Positions 15,801-23,801 of a stretch of 32,933 bases of DNA are shown here, one piece after another (position 1 is the first letter of the stretch; the number at the start of each line of letters is the position of its first letter). The notes under the pieces are model-generated. The model ran no database searches. It was not told the DNA's origin and saw only the letters and a list, made by a program, of their open reading frames with translations. The translations under genes and the position numbers were made by a program. The stretch is from Clostridiales bacterium. Lineage in GTDB: Bacteria > Bacillota > Clostridia > Oscillospirales > Oscillospiraceae. The stretch is from positions 1 through 32,933 of the forward strand of contig JAAYAR010000139.1 of the NCBI GenBank assembly GCA_012719235.1, in the 5' to 3' direction.

Positions 15801-17102
15801 TCAATCGTATTTCCTGTTGTCGATCACGTGGACCGCCTTGCCTTCGGAGCGCTGCAGGCTCTTGGGCGCCATCAGTTTGACCCTGACTCCTATTCCGAGA
15901 GTGGACTCGAGCCGGATGCGGATCAGTTCGTGCAGTTCCTCAAGCTTTTTGACCTCGTCCGTAAATTTATCCGCATTCAGTTCTGTCAATACGGTGAGGG
16001 AATCCTTGTTGTCCTTGCGGTCGACGATCACCTGATAGTGGGGGGCGATACCGTCGATCTTCGTCAGCACGTCCTCAATCTGAGTCGGGAAAACGTTTAC
16101 GCCGCGAATGATCAGCATATCGTCGCTGCGGCCCGCAAGCTTGGAAAGACGCACCAGAGTGCGGCCGCACGGGCAATCGCCGGGGATCTTAGCGCCGATG
16201 TCATGTGTTCTGTAGCGGATGAAAGGCAGCGCCTGCTTTGTCAGGCACGTGAAGACTACCTCGCCCATTTCTCCGTCCGGAAGCACCTCGCCCGTATCGG
16301 GGTCAACTATCTCGAGGTAAAAATGGTCCTCGGATATATGCAGCCCGTTGTGGCAGGAGCATTCATAACCTACGCCGGGACCGATAACCTCGGACAGACC
16401 GTATATATCATAAGCCTCCAGGTTCAGCCTGCGCTCGATCGCAGCGCGCATACCCTCCGTCCAGGGTTCCGCGCCGAAAAACCCGACTTTTAAATGCAGA
16501 TTTTCAAGGGGGATATTGTTCTCTTCAATATATTCGGCAAGAGTAAGGGCATATGAAGGAGTACAGAGGATGAACGTCGGCATAAAATCCTGAAGTATAG
16601 TGACCTGGCGGGATGTGTTGCCTGTTGATGCGGGGATCGTCACGCATCCGATCGTTTCACAGCCGATATTTCCTCCGAGGCCGCCGGTGAACAACCCGTA
16701 GCCGTAACTGCACTGGCCGATGTCCTCGCTCGTAATGCCGCCGGCGCTGAGCGTGCGTGCCATAACGTTGCCCCACAGTTTGAGGTCTTCGCGCGTGTAT
16801 CCGACGACGATCTGCTTCCCGGTCGTGCCCGAGGAGGCGTGGACACGCACTACGTCTTTCAAAGGAACGGCAAACAGACCGTAAGGATAGTTGTCGCGCA
16901 AGTCGGTTTTGCTCGTGAAGGGGAGTTTTACTATGTCTTCGATACTGCGGATATCTTCTGGCCGGACGCCCGCGATATCCATCTTTTCTCTGTAGGGCGC
17001 AACATTTTCATATACTCTTTTGACCGTATTTACCAGGCGCTCTGACTGCAGTTTTGTAAGTTCCTCGCGGGGCATTACTTCGGCAGGATCATAAATGGGC
17101 AT
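15801..17102 (-). CDS. paaK: Phenylacetate-CoA ligase (PaaK type)
   Basis: This 433-residue member of the adenylate-forming superfamily converts phenylacetate (or related aryl acids) with ATP and CoA to the CoA thioester in the cytoplasm. Signature parts are the P-loop-like HASSGTTGKQIVVGYT near residue 88, the GLFTGGLG segment, the adenine-binding YDIYGLSEVIGPG near 233-245, the hinge region with RTHDIG and GRSDDMLIIRGVNVFP, and the C-terminal subdomain. Start ATG 17102 has AAAGGATG upstream. In anaerobes the gene often occurs with indolepyruvate or 2-oxoacid ferredoxin oxidoreductases; vor genes occur 8 kb away here. The exact aryl or fatty-acid substrate is uncertain. Confidence 0.93.
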   Translation of the reverse strand: MPIYDPAEVMPREELTKLQSERLVNTVKRVYENVAPYREKMDIAGVRPEDIRSIEDIVKLPFTSKTDLRDNYPYGLFAVPLKDVVRVHASSGTTGKQIVVGYTREDLKLWGNVMARTLSAGGITSEDIGQCSYGYGLFTGGLGGNIGCETIGCVTIPASTGNTSRQVTILQDFMPTFILCTPSYALTLAEYIEENNIPLENLHLKVGFFGAEPWTEGMRAAIERRLNLEAYDIYGLSEVIGPGVGYECSCHNGLHISEDHFYLEIVDPDTGEVLPDGEMGEVVFTCLTKQALPFIRYRTHDIGAKIPGDCPCGRTLVRLSKLAGRSDDMLIIRGVNVFPTQIEDVLTKIDGIAPHYQVIVDRKDNKDSLTVLTELNADKFTDEVKKLEELHELIRIRLESTLGIGVRVKLMAPKSLQRSEGKAVHVIDNRKYD

Positions 17103-17154
17103 ATGGATGGCATCCTTTCTATGATTCTATTTCTATCTGTATTGATATACGAAG

Positions 17155-18561
17155 TTATTCGGGCTGCGGCAGGGCATATCTGTTGATGCTCTTTTTCCAG
17201 CTCCCGAAATGATAATATACCATAACGATACCCGCGCCGACAATCCAACCGACAACAAATGCGTAGTAGATCGTGGCGCCGCCGTACAATTTGTTAAGGA
17301 TCGTTCCTACGATGACACGAAGCACGGCCTGTCCCGAGATCTGGGCGACCATCGTTATCAGCACTTTGCCCATACCGCGCATTATGCCGCTGTATACGAA
17401 CATCAGCGTTAAAATCGTGTAGAAGGGCATGAGCAGCTTCAGATAATCGGAGCCCGACTTGATGATCTCCGGGTTGCCGTTAAAAATACCGATCAGATCT
17501 TCGGCGAAAACATACGTGAGACTGCCGATCAACAGGGCAGCCGTGATACCGCAGGCAAGGGCAGCCCTTATGCCGCCTTTAATTCGGTCAAGACGACCCG
17601 CACCCAGGTTCTGCCCGACAAATGTTGTTACGGCGTTGCTGAACGTCATAGAAGGCATGACCACGAAGGAATCGATCCTGTGCGCGCAGCTGGCTCCGCC
17701 GGCGAAAAAGACGCCGTTTGAATTGATTATACGCTGCATCAGCAGATTGCCGAGTGATACGCTCATCATCTGAATGGCAGTAGGTATACCGATACGGAGT
17801 ATCTCCCTCAGGAGCGATCCCGATATTTTGAACCGGAAAGGCGAAATTTTCAATATATTTCCGTAACGCCGGTTGATAAGAAAAATGCCGGCGACCCAGG
17901 AGATGAACTGAGCGGATATCGTGGCGACGGCTACGCCGGCAACTCCCCACTCAAAGGCGATAACGTTCAGCAGAACAAGCGCCATGTTTATGACTGTAGA
18001 GCATATGAGCAGGATCAGAGGGGTTTTGGTATCACCCATACCCTGCATGATCCCCGCGTTTATATTATAGCCGAGGGGACCGATGAGCCCCGACATGCAT
18101 ATCACGGTAAAAACGTATGTCTCACGCTGTATCTCTTCGGGGATACCCATGATCTTCAGAAGCAGGGGCAGAACAAGAACGCACAAAGCCGCAAATCCGA
18201 TCCCTATCGGCAGCACCAGCGCGTATATGGTGTTGGCCGCCTTCCGGATGTCCGCAGAATTGCCGGCGCCGAAAAGTTGAGCTATGACTACGGTCACACC
18301 GCCCGCGAGGCCCATAAACAACCCCGAAACAAGGTAATTGATAGGCGTACCGTTACCGACGGCAGCGAGCGCCAGGTCGCCGTTCGGCGCAAAGTTGCCC
18401 ACGACCCAGCTGTCAACAATAAAGTAAAGCTGCTGCATTATGTTGCCGAGCAAAAGAGGTACGGAGTACTTGAGTATAAGGCTGATGGGCCGGCCTTTTG
18501 TCATATCAATGCTGGAGTTTCTCTTCGGAGCTGCGCTTTTTGCCTTCATATCATCTCTCAT
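17155..18561 (-). CDS. MATE-family efflux transporter (first copy)
   Basis: This 468-residue protein has 12 hydrophobic segments in two related halves (PISLILKYSVPLLLGNIMQQLYFIVDSWVVGNF opens the first, and ILRIGIPTAIQMMSVSLGNLLMQ opens the second), as in MATE multidrug/cation antiporters. Substrate cannot be inferred. ATG 18561 is used; an ATG four codons later is equally possible, because neither has a strong ribosome site. It is divergent from the pyridoxal kinase gene and shares the 225-bp intergenic region, with its own promoter at 18581-18609. paaK follows 52 bp downstream on the same strand and may be cotranscribed. Confidence 0.93.
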   Translation of the reverse strand: MRDDMKAKSAAPKRNSSIDMTKGRPISLILKYSVPLLLGNIMQQLYFIVDSWVVGNFAPNGDLALAAVGNGTPINYLVSGLFMGLAGGVTVVIAQLFGAGNSADIRKAANTIYALVLPIGIGFAALCVLVLPLLLKIMGIPEEIQRETYVFTVICMSGLIGPLGYNINAGIMQGMGDTKTPLILLICSTVINMALVLLNVIAFEWGVAGVAVATISAQFISWVAGIFLINRRYGNILKISPFRFKISGSLLREILRIGIPTAIQMMSVSLGNLLMQRIINSNGVFFAGGASCAHRIDSFVVMPSMTFSNAVTTFVGQNLGAGRLDRIKGGIRAALACGITAALLIGSLTYVFAEDLIGIFNGNPEIIKSGSDYLKLLMPFYTILTLMFVYSGIMRGMGKVLITMVAQISGQAVLRVIVGTILNKLYGGATIYYAFVVGWIVGAGIVMVYYHFGSWKKSINRYALPQPE

Positions 18562-18580
18562 TTCCAGTATTTACTTAAAT

Positions 18581-18609
18581 ATTATACTTTAACAAAGTGA
18601 TCAAATCAA
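18581..18609 (-). promoter_or_regulatory. Sigma-A-type promoter for the first MATE gene
   Basis: On the minus strand TTGATT (18609-18604), a 17-nt spacer and a perfect TATAAT (18586-18581) precede the start codon by about 20 nt. It may also drive paaK and the ACT gene downstream. Confidence 0.65.
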
Positions 18610-18652
18610 GAAAAAACGAGTTCGGCTCATGACAAATGCCGGGCCGCGCAGC

Positions 18653-18682
18653 TTGACGAACCATGCGCGCTCGGAGTAGTAT
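18653..18682 (+). promoter_or_regulatory. Likely promoter for the pyridoxal kinase gene
   Basis: TTGACG (18653-18658) and TAGTAT (18677-18682) are separated by 18 nt. It is divergent from the MATE promoter. The resulting leader of about 100 nt contains a 7-bp hairpin (GCGGGCC 18694-18700 with GGCCCGC 18716-18722) that has no T-run. Confidence 0.45.
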
Positions 18683-18786
18683 ATATGAGCCGTGCGGGCC
18701 CTCTCGGGGGCCGGAGGCCCGCGGCGGAGCTTTTTGCGATCCGGCCTGTTCGTCGGGGCTGCAAAAGTCGTATCGGGGGTTTTATT

Positions 18787-19650
18787 TTGTCAGGACAAAA
18801 GAGAGTTTTAGCTATCCATGATATATCCTGTTTAGGCAGATGTTCGCTCACTGTCGCTCTGCCGGTCATTTCGGCTGCGGGAATCGAAACGACAGTGCTT
18901 CCGACGGCCGTGCTCTCAACGCACACGGGCGGTTTTACAGGGTATACGTTCAGGGATCTGACCGACGACATGCGTCCTATCATCGGGCACTGGAGATCAC
19001 TCGGGCTGAGCTTTGACGCGATCTATACCGGTTACCTCGGTTCTTTCAGACAGCTTGATATTGTCGGCGAAATCATCGGAGAATTTCGCTCCCGGAGCGG
19101 GATCGTTATCGTGGATCCTGTCATGGGGGATAACGGCTCGCTCTACTCCGGATTTACCGCGGATTTTCCCGCCGGTATGGCGGAGCTGTGCTCACAGGCC
19201 GATGTTATCGTACCGAACATGACGGAAGCGGCACTGATGCTGGGTCTGAGCTATGAGGAAGGGCCGTATAAGGTCTCATATGTTGAAGAGATCCTCGGGC
19301 GTCTTTCGCAGCTGGGACCGCGGCAGGTGGTGCTCAAAGGTGTCTATTTTTCGCAGGGAGAATTTGGGGCGGCATGTTACGACGCCGGCAAAAAAGCGGT
19401 AAGCTATTTCATGGACCGCAAGATCGACGGTATTTTTTACGGTACCGGCGACGTGTTTTCAAGCGCCCTGACGGCGGCCGCAGTCAGCGGCCTGTCCCTG
19501 GAAAGGGCTGTGGATATCGCGCTGCGTTTCACTGTCGGGAGCATCGGCCGCACGGCAAGAGCAGGGACGGATCGGAGGCTGGGCGTTAATTTCGAGGAGG
19601 GACTGCGGGGACTCATAGAAGACATCCGGGCATCAGGTCTTGACGGCTGA
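18787..19650 (+). CDS. pdxY: Pyridoxal/pyridoxamine kinase (PdxK/PdxY-like)
   Basis: This 287-residue ribokinase-fold enzyme phosphorylates vitamin B6 vitamers to give pyridoxal 5'-phosphate. Family marks are AIHDISCLGRCSLTVALPVISAAGIETTVLPTAVLSTHTGGF at the N-terminus (the substrate site), VDPVMGDNGSLY, VPNMTEAALMLG, and the anion-hole/catalytic GTGDVFSSAL near residue 218. A TTG start at 18787 is preferred because GGGGG lies 7 nt upstream and the protein then begins LSGQKRVLAIHDISCLGR; the frame stays open 34 codons further upstream without any family sequence. A strong terminator follows. Confidence 0.9.
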   Translation: MSGQKRVLAIHDISCLGRCSLTVALPVISAAGIETTVLPTAVLSTHTGGFTGYTFRDLTDDMRPIIGHWRSLGLSFDAIYTGYLGSFRQLDIVGEIIGEFRSRSGIVIVDPVMGDNGSLYSGFTADFPAGMAELCSQADVIVPNMTEAALMLGLSYEEGPYKVSYVEEILGRLSQLGPRQVVLKGVYFSQGEFGAACYDAGKKAVSYFMDRKIDGIFYGTGDVFSSALTAAAVSGLSLERAVDIALRFTVGSIGRTARAGTDRRLGVNFEEGLRGLIEDIRASGLDG

Positions 19651-19656
19651 TCGGCA

Positions 19657-19710
19657 GCTTGCCGGATCTGCCCCGGGCAGAGCCGTCAGGATCCGGGGAA
19701 GCTCTTTTTT
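19657..19710 (+). terminator. Intrinsic terminator of the pyridoxal kinase gene
   Basis: A long nested hairpin has GCTT/AAGC outside, CCGGATC/GATCCGG in the middle and TGCCC/GGGCA inside, followed by CTTTTTT. It begins 7 bp after the stop codon. Confidence 0.75.
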
Positions 19711-19741
19711 CGGTGTGGTCGTAACATATATAAGAAATATA

Positions 19742-19790
19742 AGAAAAAGCAAAACGCGCCCCGGAAAGGTATTCGGCCTTTTCGAGGCGC
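19742..19790 (-). terminator. Intrinsic terminator of the second MATE gene
   Basis: Read on the minus strand, GCGCC and an AAAGG-type inner arm pair with CCTTT and GGCGC around TATTCGG-complement, followed by GTTTTGCTTTTTCTT. It lies about 60 bp past the stop codon of the minus-strand MATE gene and faces the pyridoxal kinase terminator. Confidence 0.65.
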
Positions 19791-19850
19791 TCAATTCGTA
19801 AGGAGGTTTTTTGAGGAGTTCGCGTTATGACGAAATATGCGGCCGCGTCC

Positions 19851-21266
19851 TCACATGCTCTCACGTAAACGGTCACCGTCCCGGGATTTCGCCCGTACCT
19901 CTTTCATTGAACGCGTGAATTTCGCGAACAATATGAAAGCGACGACGGAAGCGGAGCCGTCGAGTATAGGCTGGATCCACATAAGACCGTATAGCGGTAT
20001 CAGAGCGTCCATCAGAAACAAAAGAGGTATGTCGGGCAGGCCTTTTCTGAGCAGCGTCATGATCAGCGTCTGCTTTGTATGCCCCGTGGCCTGGAATGTC
20101 GATACCGTCATAAAATTTATCGCCATGAAAGGTGTGGATAGGCTCTGAATGCGCAGAAAGGCGGTTCCGTATCCGATCGTTTTAGCGTCTTTGATAAAAA
20201 TACTGACCGCCTGTTCGGGAAAGCTCTGAAACACGGCGATGCATACCAGACAGAACGCGACTGAACAGACAAAAGCGAATTTCCGGGCTTTGCGCAGCCG
20301 CTCGAAGTTTCCTGAAGCGTAGTTGTATGCCAGCAGCGGCAATACGCCCTGCGACATGCCGAAAGTCACGTTCATTGCGAAGACGTCGATTTTTTTTACA
20401 ATGCCGATGGCCGCTATCGCAAAGTCGTCATAAGCGGCGACAAAATTGTGCAGCATGGTGTTGGAGACTACCGGCAGCATTGACTGTATCAGCGCGGGCA
20501 GGCCCGTTTTCGCAACGCCGGAAGCGATGCCGCCCTTCGTTGTGAAATCGCGGGGAGAAAGACTTATCAATGTCTTGCTCCGGCTGCGCCTGATATAGAC
20601 CAGAAAGTACGCCAAACCGGCGCAGTTGGATATCATGGTAGCGATTGCGGCGCCTTCAAGCTGCATATTCAGTCCGAAAGGAAAGATAAAGACAGGGTCA
20701 AGTATAATGTTTATCACACCGCCGATCGTAACTCCGATACTGGCCTGCTTCGACGCGCCTTCCGCCCGTACAAAGCTGCCCAGCATTACGCTCAACATGG
20801 ATGGCAGAGCGCCGACGACGACAATCCAAAACACGTATTGCCGGCAATAACCGATCGTAGCGTCCGAAGCGCCGAGCAGCCGCAGGATCGGGTTCATGAA
20901 AAGAAGAAAAACGATACTATAGACCAGGGCGGCGGCAATCATTGAATAGAAGCAAAAGGAACCGGATTTACGGGCCTTGTCGTATTCCCTGCTGCCCAGG
21001 CAGCGTGAGAAAAGGCTTCCGCCCCCTATACCGAAGAAATTCGACAGAGCCGTCATAGTCATAGCCGCGGGAAAGCAGAGTGAAACAGCAGCCACCTGAT
21101 TCGGGTCGTTCAGCTGACCGACGAAATATGTATCCGCAAGATTGTAGATCATTGCCACAAGCTGCCCGACGATCGTCGGCAGCGCGAGCTTTAAAACCGC
21201 CTTTGAGATGGGATAATTTTCAAACAGGTCGATCTTTTCGGGGCTGAGCCCGCCGATCTTATTCAA
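19851..21266 (-). CDS. MATE-family efflux transporter (second copy)
   Basis: This MATE antiporter of 471 residues and 12 hydrophobic segments is clearly diverged from the first copy. It starts with LFENYPISKAVLKLALPTIVGQLVAMIYNLADTYFVGQL, has the GIGGGSLFSRCLG loop, and the second half begins GVAKTGLPALIQSMLPVVSNTML, typical of the MepA/VmrA-like clostridial branch. I use TTG 21266 because GAGGTGA lies 5 nt upstream; a GTG at 21275 overlaps that ribosome site. It has a good promoter and its own terminator, so it is a single-gene unit. Substrate unknown. Confidence 0.93.
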   Translation of the reverse strand: MNKIGGLSPEKIDLFENYPISKAVLKLALPTIVGQLVAMIYNLADTYFVGQLNDPNQVAAVSLCFPAAMTMTALSNFFGIGGGSLFSRCLGSREYDKARKSGSFCFYSMIAAALVYSIVFLLFMNPILRLLGASDATIGYCRQYVFWIVVVGALPSMLSVMLGSFVRAEGASKQASIGVTIGGVINIILDPVFIFPFGLNMQLEGAAIATMISNCAGLAYFLVYIRRSRSKTLISLSPRDFTTKGGIASGVAKTGLPALIQSMLPVVSNTMLHNFVAAYDDFAIAAIGIVKKIDVFAMNVTFGMSQGVLPLLAYNYASGNFERLRKARKFAFVCSVAFCLVCIAVFQSFPEQAVSIFIKDAKTIGYGTAFLRIQSLSTPFMAINFMTVSTFQATGHTKQTLIMTLLRKGLPDIPLLFLMDALIPLYGLMWIQPILDGSASVVAFILFAKFTRSMKEVRAKSRDGDRLRESM

Positions 21267-21291
21267 TCGTGTCACCTCGGTTCATAAAAGT

Positions 21292-21320
21292 ATAATAGTC
21301 CTTATCATCTCTTTTAGCAA
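21292..21320 (-). promoter_or_regulatory. Sigma-A-type promoter for the second MATE gene
   Basis: On the minus strand TTGCTA (21320-21315), a 17-nt spacer and TATTAT (21297-21292) lie 26 nt before the TTG start. Confidence 0.6.
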
Positions 21321-21332
21321 CTGCCGCACGCA

Positions 21333-21362
21333 GTGAATTATCCGCTGAAAACTCCATATAAT
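21333..21362 (+). promoter_or_regulatory. Possible promoter for the 64-residue protein gene
   Basis: A perfect -10 TATAAT at 21357-21362 has only a weak -35 (GTGAAT 21333-21338, 18-nt spacer). It lies divergent and adjacent to the MATE promoter. Confidence 0.4.
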
Positions 21363-21477
21363 ATACCGGCATCAACGCGGAACCGGTCCCACGGCATAAG
21401 TCTGAGCGCATGTCCCGCCGCGGCGGTATGTACGCAAACGCTGGTTTTGCAGCATGGCAGAAAGGAGCCGTAAAGTG

Positions 21478-21672
21478 ATGGACGGACTATTTGATGCCGG
21501 TATTCCGCTTGGATTCGGAATGGCGCTGGCACAAAACGAGAAGGCTTTGGAGTATTTTTCCAGACTGGATCCCGAGCAAAAGAAACGTGTGATCGACGGC
21601 ACGCACACGATCGGATCAAAAAAAGAGATGCGCTCATATGTCGACGACCTGGGGAGCCGCTCTGTGATGTAA
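21478..21672 (+). CDS. Small conserved-looking hypothetical protein (64 aa)
   Basis: The product is soluble, 64 residues, and begins MDGLFDAGIPLGFGMALAQNEKALEYFS. It continues with SRLDPEQKKRVIDGTHTIGSKKEM and a short helical end. From memory, short clostridial proteins with the pattern IPLGFGxALAQN, then YF and THxIxSKxEM, are common and uncharacterised, which supports a real gene. AAAGGAG at 21461-21467 fits ATG 21478 or the adjacent in-frame GTG 21475. It is followed 1 bp later by a strong hairpin. There are no membrane segments or cysteines. Function unknown. Confidence 0.75.
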   Translation: MDGLFDAGIPLGFGMALAQNEKALEYFSRLDPEQKKRVIDGTHTIGSKKEMRSYVDDLGSRSVM

Positions 21673-21674
21673 GC

Positions 21675-21708
21675 GCAGCGGGGGGAGAGTTCTCTCCCCG
21701 CCCGCTGC
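21675..21708 (+). terminator. Hairpin after the 64-residue protein gene
   Basis: A GCAGCGG...GGGAGAG arm pairs with CTCTCCCC...CCGCTGC around TTC, with a one-base offset. There is no T-run after it, so terminator strength is uncertain. Confidence 0.45.
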
Positions 21709-21761
21709 ACTTGGCAGACCTCGCCGCCCCGGCGAAATGTAAGCATACGTACATAATTTGT

Positions 21762-21790
21762 TTGAAATGCCGCTAAAAAAATGATAACAT
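21762..21790 (+). promoter_or_regulatory. Sigma-A-type promoter for the SDR gene
   Basis: TTGAAA (21762-21767), a 17-nt spacer and TAACAT (21785-21790) lie 38 bp before the SDR start codon. Confidence 0.5.
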
Positions 21791-21827
21791 GAACCTTACT
21801 TGATACTGCGTAAGAAAGGAGCAGATT

Positions 21828-22829
21828 ATGGCAAAGCTGTTGCAGGGCAAGGTTGCTATCGTAACCGGTTCCGGACAAGGGATCGGCAGGGCGCTCGCTT
21901 TGAAGTTCGGCGCGGAGGGCGCCTGTGTTGTCACAAATAACCGCTCAAACAAAAGGTCAAGCAACAAACAGATCAGCGATGAACAGTATGCTTCGCTGCC
22001 TGAAGAAAAACGTGCGAAACTGGATGCGATGTACGACGAGCTGACAGGCAACGCTGAGACGACCGCCGCAAAAATCATTGAAGAGGGCGGAACAGCAAGC
22101 CCGTTTTATGCCGACATCGGAAAGTTTGATGAAGCAAGAGCCCTTGTCGAGCACGCAGTCAAAACGTTCGGCAGGATCGATATCGTCGCTAACGTGGCGG
22201 GTGCTTTCGGCTTCGGTTCGGTATGCGACATCACCGAGGAAGTTTGGGATCGCGTAAACACCGTCAAACCGAAAGGTTATTTCAACGTTATCCACTTTGC
22301 GGCGCCTTACATGATGGAACAGAAATGGGGCAGAATCATCAACTGCACTTCACGGGCCTTCATGGGGGACTGGATATTGCATCCCGAATACTGCGCTGCG
22401 AACGCGGGCGTTGTGGGACTTACGCGCGCGGTAGCGATCGAGCTGTTCCCCTACAACATTACATGTAACGCTTTTGATCCGTTTGCCGGGACCCGCGCGT
22501 CCGTTGATCTGGAAGCGGCTGCCTCCCTTGAGGACAACAGCAGACTCTTTGCAAAAGGCTTTGTCGCTCCTTCCGTAGCAAATTCGCCGCCCCCTGAAGC
22601 CATAGCCCCGTTTTTGACCTGGCTGTGCACGGATTCGGCTTCAAGGATATCCGGCAGCATATTCAGCGTCACGGGAAATTCAATAGGGCTGTATTCGGAT
22701 CCGGGGATCAAGCACAGCGTTGTGAAGTTTTCGCCTGAGTTCTGGACGAACGATGAACTCGAACGCCAGATCCCCCGGGCACTTTTGCAGGGATATTCAA
22801 GCATCGCGGACCCGAAAAAGGTCCACTGA
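21828..22829 (+). CDS. SDR-family oxidoreductase with Lys/Asn-exchanged catalytic tetrad
   Basis: This 333-residue protein is a classical-type Rossmann short-chain dehydrogenase/reductase. The cofactor motif TGSGQGIG is at 13-20 and NVAGAFGF is the NAG-type motif. A typical SDR has Asn, Ser, Tyr and Lys at offsets +28, +13 and +4. Here the positions are K147 (in TVKPKG), S175 (in NCTSRA), Y188 and N192 (YCAAN), with exactly those offsets. Asn and Lys are therefore exchanged, as known for polyketide-synthase ketoreductases. A long insert after the second strand (RSNKRSSNKQISDEQYASLP) and a C-terminal extension past about 275 are unusual. AAGGAG lies about 7 nt before ATG 21828. It has its own promoter and terminator. 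Substrate unknown; not obviously a FabG. Confidence 0.88.
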   Translation: MAKLLQGKVAIVTGSGQGIGRALALKFGAEGACVVTNNRSNKRSSNKQISDEQYASLPEEKRAKLDAMYDELTGNAETTAAKIIEEGGTASPFYADIGKFDEARALVEHAVKTFGRIDIVANVAGAFGFGSVCDITEEVWDRVNTVKPKGYFNVIHFAAPYMMEQKWGRIINCTSRAFMGDWILHPEYCAANAGVVGLTRAVAIELFPYNITCNAFDPFAGTRASVDLEAAASLEDNSRLFAKGFVAPSVANSPPPEAIAPFLTWLCTDSASRISGSIFSVTGNSIGLYSDPGIKHSVVKFSPEFWTNDELERQIPRALLQGYSSIADPKKVH

Positions 22830-22842
22830 GCCATACAGAATG

Positions 22843-22889
22843 CGGGCTGAGCGCAAACCGTAAAGGGGAGCGACCCGGCCCGTTTTTTT
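22843..22889 (+). terminator. Intrinsic terminator after the SDR gene
   Basis: CGGGCT (22843-22848) pairs with GGCCCG (22877-22882), with one U-G pair, and seven T residues follow (22883-22889). Confidence 0.55.
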
Positions 22890-22999
22890 GCGCTGCCGAA
22901 AGCTTTCCGGGGAGTCCGGCGAAGTTGAGCCGCACGGCACGAAACTTCCCGCCGGAGAATAATATGGTACGGAACCCAACAGAAAGGAATGGTACGCGC

Positions 23000-23230
23000 A
23001 TGAGTAGACCAAATTGCGGGTGCGGCAGAAATGACCGTGCGGACGCTTTGCTCGACGATGTCGTGATGAATGTACACCGCAGCAAGCCCGACGAGAGGAA
23101 CGACTGTGAAGTCGAGCTGTTGAGAAAGATACTTTGCGTCCTTTGCAGGCAGAACGAAATACTTGAGAATATCCTGTGCACGCTCAGGGTTTGCTGCGGA
23201 ATTAACGGAAATACTACGGGACCGCAATAA
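23000..23230 (+). CDS. Cys-rich small hypothetical protein (76 aa)
   Basis: The 76-residue product has eight cysteines: NCGC at the N-terminus, then DC, LC, LC, LC and VCC in the second half. A helical middle has the pattern EVELLRKILCVLCRQNEILENIL, which looks coiled-coil or amphipathic with Cys spaced along one face. ATG 23000 lies about 12 nt after AAAGGA. I do not recognise the family. Such Cys-rich short proteins in endospore formers are sometimes spore-coat or metal-binding proteins, but nothing here proves that. The gene stands alone, between a terminator and a 289-bp gap. Confidence 0.55.
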   Translation: MSRPNCGCGRNDRADALLDDVVMNVHRSKPDERNDCEVELLRKILCVLCRQNEILENILCTLRVCCGINGNTTGPQ

Positions 23231-23324
23231 TGCTTTCCCGAGCAGGCTACTAATAAGCGGTCAACCGGGTCAAAGCGTTTCTGTACAGAGGCAGTACAGC
23301 TTTGTTAGAAATATAAACAAAAAT

Positions 23325-23378
23325 CGGCTTTAAATTTTGGGCGGACACAGAATATCAGTGTTCGTCCAAAAAAAGCCG
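23325..23378. repeat. 54-bp imperfect palindrome in the gap before the DUF6514-like gene
   Basis: CGGCTTT pairs with AAAGCCG, and an inner 14-bp stem (TTTTGGGCGGACAC with GTGTTCGTCCAAAA, two G-U pairs) closes a 9-nt loop (23349-23357). Together they form a near-continuous hairpin about 21 bp long. A smaller inverted repeat CTGTAC/GTACAG lies upstream (23281-23298). It could be an mRNA stabiliser, a terminator read in either direction, or a solo palindromic element; only one copy is present here. Confidence 0.5.
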
Positions 23379-23519
23379 GTAAATCTGGTATGCGATTGAG
23401 AGCTGTTGTCGAAATTCGCCATAAAGTCACGCATTGAGTCGAACGCTTTTTCTGGAAAAGTCCGCGCCTCCTCGGCGATAATGTACACAAACTAAAGCAT
23501 CTGACAAGGAGGAGCAGGC

Positions 23520-23801
23520 GTGAGGTCAATTGAAACGGATAGCCGCAGCGTTATCAGTGAAAGTGGTGATCAAATCAGCTTGAAGTATTTTCTTGTGGTC
23601 GAAGAGGTCATAGGGGCAAGCCGTATCGCGTTTGAATGCTACGGGGTACGCGTCGAACAGGTGAGAAACGGTATACTTACCCAGGCGCAGTGCTGCTGCA
23701 TTACGTGCAGTATGGACAAGATATTCAGCCTTCTTAAAGCGCTCGCCCGGTGCAGTGTGACGCCCGTCACTCTTGCGGATGTTGTTGAAGACTGGGAATA
23801 A
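23520..23801 (+). CDS. DUF6514-like small protein
   Basis: This 93-residue protein begins MRSIETDSRSVISESGDQISLKYFLVVEEV and has YGVRVEQV, then CCCITCSMDKIFSLLKALARCSVTPVTLADVVEDW. The layout matches short clostridial proteins annotated as DUF6514, which often occur upstream of a TepA/ClpP-like protease; this is from memory. GTG 23520 is well supported by AAGGAGGAG at 23506-23514. It precedes the TepA-like gene by 96 bp. Function unknown. Confidence 0.6.
   Translation: MRSIETDSRSVISESGDQISLKYFLVVEEVIGASRIAFECYGVRVEQVRNGILTQAQCCCITCSMDKIFSLLKALARCSVTPVTLADVVEDWE

Noticed and set aside
15786-16493. Plus-strand open frame opposite paaK
   Set aside because: paaK has all family motifs; the antisense frame has no recognisable sequence and no good ribosome-binding site.
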